The notes under the pieces are model-generated. The model saw nothing but the letters and a program-made list of their open reading frames with translations, was not told the DNA's origin and did not search any database. A program made the translations under genes and the position numbers. Shown piece after piece: positions 59,085 through 64,000 of a DNA stretch of 64,000 nucleotides (its first letter is position 1; each line of letters opens with the position of its first letter). The DNA is from PALSA-505 sp035308365 (GTDB taxonomy: Bacteria > Actinomycetota > Actinomycetes > Streptosporangiales > Streptosporangiaceae), in NCBI GenBank assembly GCA_035308365.1, contig DATGGU010000051.1:29140-93139 (forward strand). The letters run 5' to 3'.

Positions 59085-59834
59085 ATGGCGATCTTCGATG
59101 ACCTCGAGGCCGAAGAGCAGCGGCTTGACAGCATTCTGGCCAGCCTGAACGACGCCCAGTGGGCATCGCCTTCCGGCGCGGCGGGCTGGTCCGTCGCCGA
59201 TGTCGTGCTGCATCTGGCCCAGAGCGAGGAAGCCGTGATCTTCAACGCCGCAGTCGCCGCCGATGGTCAGCCCGCTCCTAGCTTGACCAACCGGCCCAGC
59301 GGTCAGTCCGTGGACGAGTTCGCCGAGCAGGCCGTGCGGGCGGAACGCACCGAGCCCGGCCTGATTCTGCGCCGGTGGCGCGAGGCCAGGGCCGCCGCGC
59401 TCGCGGCGCTGCGCTCGGCCGATCCGGGGCTGCCGTTGCGCTGGGTGGAAGCGCCACTGAAGCCGGCCACGCTGGCGACGACGCGGCTGGCCGAGCACTG
59501 GGCACATGGGCTGGATATCACCGGCCCCCTTGGCATCGACTTCCCCGACACCGGCCGGCTGCGCCACATCGCCTGGCTGGCCCATCGCACGCTGCCCTAC
59601 GCCTTTGCCCTGACCGGCCAGGAACCGGCCGAGGTGTCGTGCGAGCTCACCGCGCCGGATGGCGTCACGATCTGGCGGTTCGGGCCGCCGGATGCCGGGT
59701 CCGCGATCAGCGGTCCGGCCGGAGCGTTCTGCCGCCTCGCCACCCGGCGGCTGACCCCGGAACAAGCCGGGCTTCGGACGACCGGTCCGCATGCCCTCGC
59801 GGCTCTTCAGGTCATCCGCACCTACGCAGCCTGA
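59085..59834 (+). CDS. DinB-like, TIGR03084-type (maleylpyruvate isomerase/mycothiol-dependent) protein
   Basis: 249 residues. The DinB/mycothiol-dependent pattern is present: GWSVADVVLHLAQSEEAVI with the metal-binding histidine, FAEQAVRAERTEPGLILRRW and a second TRLAEHWAHGLDI. The C-terminal domain contains PEQAGLRTTGPHALAAL. Actinobacterial members use mycothiol as a cofactor, but the substrate is unknown. GATAGT lies six bases before the ATG. Confidence 0.88.
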   Translation: MAIFDDLEAEEQRLDSILASLNDAQWASPSGAAGWSVADVVLHLAQSEEAVIFNAAVAADGQPAPSLTNRPSGQSVDEFAEQAVRAERTEPGLILRRWREARAAALAALRSADPGLPLRWVEAPLKPATLATTRLAEHWAHGLDITGPLGIDFPDTGRLRHIAWLAHRTLPYAFALTGQEPAEVSCELTAPDGVTIWRFGPPDAGSAISGPAGAFCRLATRRLTPEQAGLRTTGPHALAALQVIRTYAA

Positions 59835-60246
59835 CCACCGCGCCCGGATTCGGCCGACCCCGAGAGCCGGCCACCGCGAGACCATCGGCTGACCCCGAGG
59901 GCCGGCCACCGCGAGACCATCGGCCGACCCCGAAGGCCGGCCACCGCGAGACCATCGGTTTGCGGGTCCGATTCCGTGGTACTCGCACTCTGACCTCATC
60001 AGCCCCAACGAAGGCAGGCCCGCGCCTTGGCAAAGCTCAGCGCTCAGGTACGCCAAGCGCAACCCATGTGATAGCAAAGTGTAGTTAGGTGATCGCACGG
60101 CGTACGGGAGGGCGCCTCATTCGTCAGGTTCAGCCCCCGAGCAGAGACAAAGCAGTAGTTTGACCCGAAGAGGGCGCCCGTAGAGCAATGTAACCCGGGC
60201 GACTGGCTATGCCGGATCGCCAACTTAAGCAAAGGGCCAGTCAACG
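59835..60246 (+). other. Intergenic region with tandem repeats
   Basis: 412 bp, no gene seen. It contains the 35-bp repeat (59856-59960). From 60060 it is less GC-rich and includes two GGGCGCC blocks 65 bp apart and TTTGACC near 60160. It probably holds the promoter of the next gene. Confidence 0.45.
59856..59960 (+). repeat. 35-bp tandem repeat, three units
   Basis: Exact 35-bp period at 59856, 59891 and 59926. Each unit has GACCCCGA, then GCCGGCCACCGCGAGACCA. Only a handful of positions vary. Confidence 0.93.
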
Positions 60247-62406
60247 ATGACTCCTGACCCCGAGGGCAAGCTAGCCCAGCCGGTAACGACAGCACCCTCG
60301 CCAGCTAGGCCCCGGCCATGGCTGGCGGTGCTTCTGGGAAGAGAAGCGCTCTGGTCTCCAGTCAGATCCAGCGGGAAACCGGATGAGGGGCAGGCACAGT
60401 CCGGCAGCCCGCTCAGGCTCATCGCTCTCAGTTTCCTTATGCTGTTCGTCGAACTTGCGCTCATCCGGTGGACAGGCGCGAACATCGTCTATCTCTCCTA
60501 TTTCTCCAACTTCGTGCTGCTCGGCAGCTTCCTGGGCATCGGGATAGGGTTTCTGGCCGGCAAGTCGCGGCTGAACCTGTTCCCGCTGGCCCCAGCGGCT
60601 CTGGCGCTGCTGATCCTGTACGTCCTGCGTTTCCCGGTCCAGATCGACCGGTCGGGCAACAAGCTGCTGTTCTTCACCGCGATGAAGACAACCGGCCTTC
60701 CCATCTGGGAAACCCTGCCTGTCATCTTCCTGGTCGTCGCCGTGGTCATGGCCTTCATCGCCCAAGGCGTGGCCCGGACGTTCGCCCAGTTCCGGCCGCT
60801 GGACGCCTACCGCCTGGACATCCTTGGCAGCCTCGCCGGAATCGCGGCGTTCTCCCTGCTGTCGTTCCTGAATGCCAAGCCACTGGTCTGGGGACTCGTC
60901 GTCGTAGCAGTCTTCTGCCTGCTCTACAGCAAGCGCATCGGCGTCATCCAGATTGTGGCGCTGCTAGGTATCGCCGGCCTGCTTGGCAGCGAAACCTTCA
61001 CCTCCAGCGACCTGTGGTCGCCCTACTACCGGCTTACGGTGGTCAAGCTGAAGAGCGGCAACTACGTCGTGGACGCTAACGGGGTCCCGCACCAGATCAT
61101 TCAGGCGTCAAGTCGCCAGATGCCGTTCTACCGCATCCCCTATCAGCAGGCGCCTTCCAACACGCTCAACAATGTCCTGGTGATCGGCGCCGGGACCGGC
61201 AACGACGTGTCGAACGCCCTGCGTGAGGGAGCCAAGCACGTCGATGCCGTGGAAATCGACCCGGAGATCCAGAAGGTGGGGGTCAGGCTGAACCCGGATC
61301 ACCCGTACGCGAGCTCTCGGGTCTCCGTCTATATCAATGACGGCAGGGCCTTCTTGGAGCAGACCAAGAAGAAGTACGACATGATCCTGTTCGCCCTGCC
61401 CGATTCGCTGACCCTGGTGGCCGGGCAATCCTCGCTGCGGCTGGAAAGCTACCTGTTCACCCTGCAGGCGGTGCAGAGTGCGAAGGCCGACCTCAACCCG
61501 AGCGACGGCACCTTCGCCATGTACAACTACTACCGGACAGCGTGGCTGAAGAACCGCCTGGCCAATACCGTCGCGCAAGCCTTCGGGCATGCGCCGTGCA
61601 TCACCACGGCCGACTTCACGCTCTCGATGCTCACGGTCAGCGACAACCCGTCGATGCTGCAGTGCAGTCATGTCTGGCACCGGCCGTCGAACGTGCTTCC
61701 GCCGGCCACCGACGATCACCCGTTCGTGTACCTGGACGGCAATTTCATTCCCAGCTACTACCTGATGGCCCTGGTCCTCATCCTGCTCGCCTCCATCCTG
61801 GCGGTGCGGCTCACCTCCGGGCCGGTTCGCCGGACCAGGGGATTCGTGGATCTGTTCTTCATGGGCGCGGCGTTCATGCTGCTCGAAACCAAGTCCATCG
61901 TCCAGTTCGCGCTGCTGTTCGGCACCACATGGTTCGTCAACGCGCTGGTGACCGCGGGTGTGCTGGTCGCGGTGTTCGCGGCGGTGGAGGTCTCCCGCCG
62001 GGTGACGATCCGCAGACCCGTCCCGCTCTATGGAGCGCTGCTCGCGGCGCTGTTCATAGCCTGGCTCGTCCCGCTTCATTCGCTGCTGTCGCTGTCGGTG
62101 ATCCCCCGCTTCATCGTGGCCGTGCTGGTCTCCTTCACGCCGATCTTCATCGCCAATCTGGTGTTCGCCCAGCGGTTCCGCGATACCGGCGACTCGACGG
62201 TGGCGTTCGGGGCCAACCTGATCGGCGCGATGGTGGGCGGGATCCTTGAGTACACGTCGATGATCTTGGGATACCGCTGGCTGCTTATCATGGTGGCCGT
62301 GCTGTACGGCCTCGCCTTCCTGGCCGGCCGTGCCCACTGGCGCCGGCCGGCGGCGCCGGTATCGGCGCCCTCGTCGGTCTCTGTCGCGAGTCAGCCCTCT
62401 GGGTGA
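60247..62406 (+). CDS. Membrane protein with spermidine synthase-like domain
   Basis: 719 residues. Helices (about seven) fill residues ~60-255, a soluble spermidine-synthase-like Rossmann domain covers ~290-490 with VLVIGAGTGNDVSNAL, VDAVEIDPEIQKVG and MILFALPDSLTLV, and seven further helices close the protein. The SAM-binding motif is intact. Similar large fused proteins are known in bacteria but their role is unclear; polyamine aminopropyl transfer is not proven. Ends four bases before the end of rmuC, tail to tail. Confidence 0.85.
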   Translation: MTPDPEGKLAQPVTTAPSPARPRPWLAVLLGREALWSPVRSSGKPDEGQAQSGSPLRLIALSFLMLFVELALIRWTGANIVYLSYFSNFVLLGSFLGIGIGFLAGKSRLNLFPLAPAALALLILYVLRFPVQIDRSGNKLLFFTAMKTTGLPIWETLPVIFLVVAVVMAFIAQGVARTFAQFRPLDAYRLDILGSLAGIAAFSLLSFLNAKPLVWGLVVVAVFCLLYSKRIGVIQIVALLGIAGLLGSETFTSSDLWSPYYRLTVVKLKSGNYVVDANGVPHQIIQASSRQMPFYRIPYQQAPSNTLNNVLVIGAGTGNDVSNALREGAKHVDAVEIDPEIQKVGVRLNPDHPYASSRVSVYINDGRAFLEQTKKKYDMILFALPDSLTLVAGQSSLRLESYLFTLQAVQSAKADLNPSDGTFAMYNYYRTAWLKNRLANTVAQAFGHAPCITTADFTLSMLTVSDNPSMLQCSHVWHRPSNVLPPATDDHPFVYLDGNFIPSYYLMALVLILLASILAVRLTSGPVRRTRGFVDLFFMGAAFMLLETKSIVQFALLFGTTWFVNALVTAGVLVAVFAAVEVSRRVTIRRPVPLYGALLAALFIAWLVPLHSLLSLSVIPRFIVAVLVSFTPIFIANLVFAQRFRDTGDSTVAFGANLIGAMVGGILEYTSMILGYRWLLIMVAVLYGLAFLAGRAHWRRPAAPVSAPSSVSVASQPSG

Positions 62407-62409
62407 CGC

Positions 62410-63765
62410 TCAGCTGCCGACTGCACGCTGCTGCAGATCGGCCGGAGCGGCGGTGACGAGTTCCGGCCGGTCCGAACCGGAGTCCGCGACCAGTTCCGGT
62501 GCGGACAGCGCGCGGATCGTCTCCTCCACCGGCTGCGGCGGCTCAAGCCCGGATTCGACCACGCCGAGCTGGTTCAGCCTCCGGGCACTGACCAGCACCC
62601 GGCTCTCCAGCGACCCGACGGTCTTGTTGTACGTGGACACCGAATTGGTGAGAGCGCGGCCCAGGTGATCCATGTGCCTGCCCATCTGGGCGAGCCGGTC
62701 GTACAGCTCCCGGCCGAGGTCGAACACGGCCCGGGCGTTCTCGGACAGGGCCTCCTGCTGCCAGGCGTACTGCGCGGTCCGCAGCATGGTGACCAGCGTG
62801 GTGGGGGTCGCGATGTGTACGCGCCGGCTCAGCGCATGTTCGAGAAGGGCGGGATCCCGCTCCAGCGCGGGTGCGAGGAAGGCCTCGCCAGGAATGAACA
62901 GGACGGCGAATTCGGGTGCCGGGCTGAGCGCGGCCCAGTACGTCTTGGCCGAAAGCCGGTCCACCTGCTCGCGCAGATGCCTCGCGTGCGCGCCGAGCCG
63001 GGCATCCCGGACGTCCTCGTCGGTGGTTTCCGCCGCTTCCAGGTAGGCCGCGAGCGACACCTTCGCGTCTACCACGATGTTCTTTCCACCGGCCAGCCGG
63101 ACCACCAGGTCAGGGCGCTGCAGGCCGTCGTCGGTGGCCGCGGTGACCTGCTCGTCGAAGTCGCACCGGGCGCTCATCCCGGCCAGCTCGACCACGCGCT
63201 TGAGCTGCAGTTCGCCCCACCGGCCCCGCGCTTCCGGGCGGCGCAGCGCGGTGACCAGCGCCTGAGTCTGCAGCCGGAGCTGTTCCGAGCTCTCCCTGGC
63301 GAAGTTGACCTGCTCCTCCAGCGCGGCGTGCGAGGAACGGCGGGCCAGGTCCGCCTCGCGAAGCTGCGTCTCCATCCTGTTCAGCGTCTCCTTGAGCGGG
63401 CTGACCAGGTGCTCTACCGCAAGGCGGCGCTTGTCCAGCTCACCGGCCGCGTTCGCGTTGGCGGCCTGCAGCCGCCCCTCCGCGATCTCCAGGAAGCGGG
63501 CCGTGCTCGCATCCAGCGCCTGCGCGGACAGGGCCCGGAACCGCTCGGCAAGCTGGCCCTCGATCAGCGCCGCCCGCTCCTGCGCGGAGCGCTCGGCCAG
63601 CGCACCCCTGTCTTCGGCCGCCCGCGCGCGCTGCTCCGCGGTGCTGACCCGGACGGTCAGATCGGCCATGGTGGCGGCCTGCCTGTTGCGGGCGAGCAGG
63701 AATCCGATCGCCGCCCCGAGGAAGATACCGAGCGCGAGTCCGGCAAACAGCATGATCGCGTCCAT
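62410..63765 (-). CDS. rmuC: DNA recombination protein RmuC
   Basis: 451 residues from the ATG at 63765. A membrane helix (MLFAGLALGIFLGAAIGFLL) is followed by a long coiled coil (~30-190) and the RmuC nuclease-like domain with WGELQLKRVVELAGM, NIVVDAKVSLAAYLEA, AVLFIPGEAFLAPALE and ATPTTLVTMLRTAQYAW. It is thought to limit DNA inversions. The C-terminal ~60 residues are less conserved. The gene is convergent with the spermidine-synthase-like gene. Confidence 0.92.
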   Translation of the reverse strand: MDAIMLFAGLALGIFLGAAIGFLLARNRQAATMADLTVRVSTAEQRARAAEDRGALAERSAQERAALIEGQLAERFRALSAQALDASTARFLEIAEGRLQAANANAAGELDKRRLAVEHLVSPLKETLNRMETQLREADLARRSSHAALEEQVNFARESSEQLRLQTQALVTALRRPEARGRWGELQLKRVVELAGMSARCDFDEQVTAATDDGLQRPDLVVRLAGGKNIVVDAKVSLAAYLEAAETTDEDVRDARLGAHARHLREQVDRLSAKTYWAALSPAPEFAVLFIPGEAFLAPALERDPALLEHALSRRVHIATPTTLVTMLRTAQYAWQQEALSENARAVFDLGRELYDRLAQMGRHMDHLGRALTNSVSTYNKTVGSLESRVLVSARRLNQLGVVESGLEPPQPVEETIRALSAPELVADSGSDRPELVTAAPADLQQRAVGS

Positions 63766-63942
63766 GTCGGCAATGCTTGCAGCTCGTCGCGGCAGTTCCA
63801 GTTTGACACGCTGAGTGCCATGAATCCGTCCCACCGTAGCCACGCGGCGGCAGGCACGATCCCGTCATGATCCCGGCGAAATAATGGCGCCTGCCGGGAC
63901 ACGAAACGGTTGCGGATAACCCCATCAAGGCAGGAGACGCGC

Positions 63943-64000
63943 ATGCACCATCGCTTGCCATACGCAGCCGCCGCGGCCGCGATAACCGCCGCACTGGCCA
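63943..64000 (+). CDS. Secreted protein, N-terminal end only (partial)
   Basis: The ATG at 63943 follows AGGAG by six bases. Only 19 codons are in the window: a basic start and a long run of Ala, typical of a signal peptide. The protein cannot be identified. Confidence 0.55.
   Translation, partial: MHHRLPYAAAAAAITAALA

Noticed and set aside
59940..60010. tRNA gene
   Set aside because: GGGTCCGATTCCG resembles a T-arm but no acceptor stem or anticodon arm can be built around it.

Overview
The window is high-GC DNA with strongly biased codon use, GTG/TTG starts and dense reading frames. It carries F420/PPOX-type and mycothiol-type enzymes, DUF1707, DUF5709 and DUF4232 proteins, a GtrA protein, and gene orders shared with mycobacteria. 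All of this points to a chromosome segment of an actinomycete (Actinomycetota). Secreted chitinase, GH3, HtrA and many regulators suggest a filamentous soil type such as the Streptosporangiales or a relative, but the genus cannot be fixed from sequence alone. I see no rRNA, no tRNA, no CRISPR array and no intact insertion sequence.

Layout. 0-12 kb: tail of PEP carboxylase, a Uma2 remnant, then a core block (birA, methyltransferase, PH-domain membrane protein, enoyl-CoA hydratase, HMG-CoA lyase, acyl-CoA carboxylase beta, OmpR regulator/kinase pair, gtrA, purK-purE, acyl-CoA dehydrogenase). This matches the mycobacterial accD-birA-purK-purE-fadE25 neighbourhood with extra acyl-CoA catabolic genes inserted. 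12-21 kb: truncated LuxR-type gene, toxin-antitoxin pair, LacI regulator with P1 peptidase and aminotransferase, CocE-type hydrolase, nickel/cobalt permease, amidohydrolase, rhomboid. 21-28 kb: an accessory island of XRE-type regulators and small coupled proteins with tandem repeats, flanked by two paralogous lytic-transglycosylase-like secreted proteins. A strikingly AT-rich leader with a predicted multi-branched RNA lies in it. 28-33 kb: Ser/Thr kinase and two different fumarases side by side. 33-45 kb: small redox enzymes, a broken SigJ-like gene, GH3 and GH18 secreted hydrolases, HtrA protease, G1 endopeptidase, methyltransferase, MFS exporter. 45-52 kb: DUF488, MarR, tandem repeats on an AAA+ remnant, monooxygenase, DUF5709, purU, DUF1707, glpX, TetR, lipoprotein. 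52-64 kb: SLT+amidase, xseB/xseA split by an insertion, a KTA-repeat protein, ispH, mycothiol-type enzyme, membrane spermidine-synthase-like protein, rmuC, and the start of a secreted protein.

How it fits together. Housekeeping genes (biotin ligase, purine synthesis, TCA fumarases, gluconeogenic GlpX, exonuclease VII, IspH, RmuC) are interleaved with catabolic and cell-envelope functions. At least nine starts have a TAnnnT -10 box ending 6-7 bases before the start codon, the layout of leaderless transcripts. The less ordinary content lies in dispersed structured repeats, tandem repeats (13, 32, 35 and 41 bp periods), several decayed regulators, and the 22.6-26.9 kb island.
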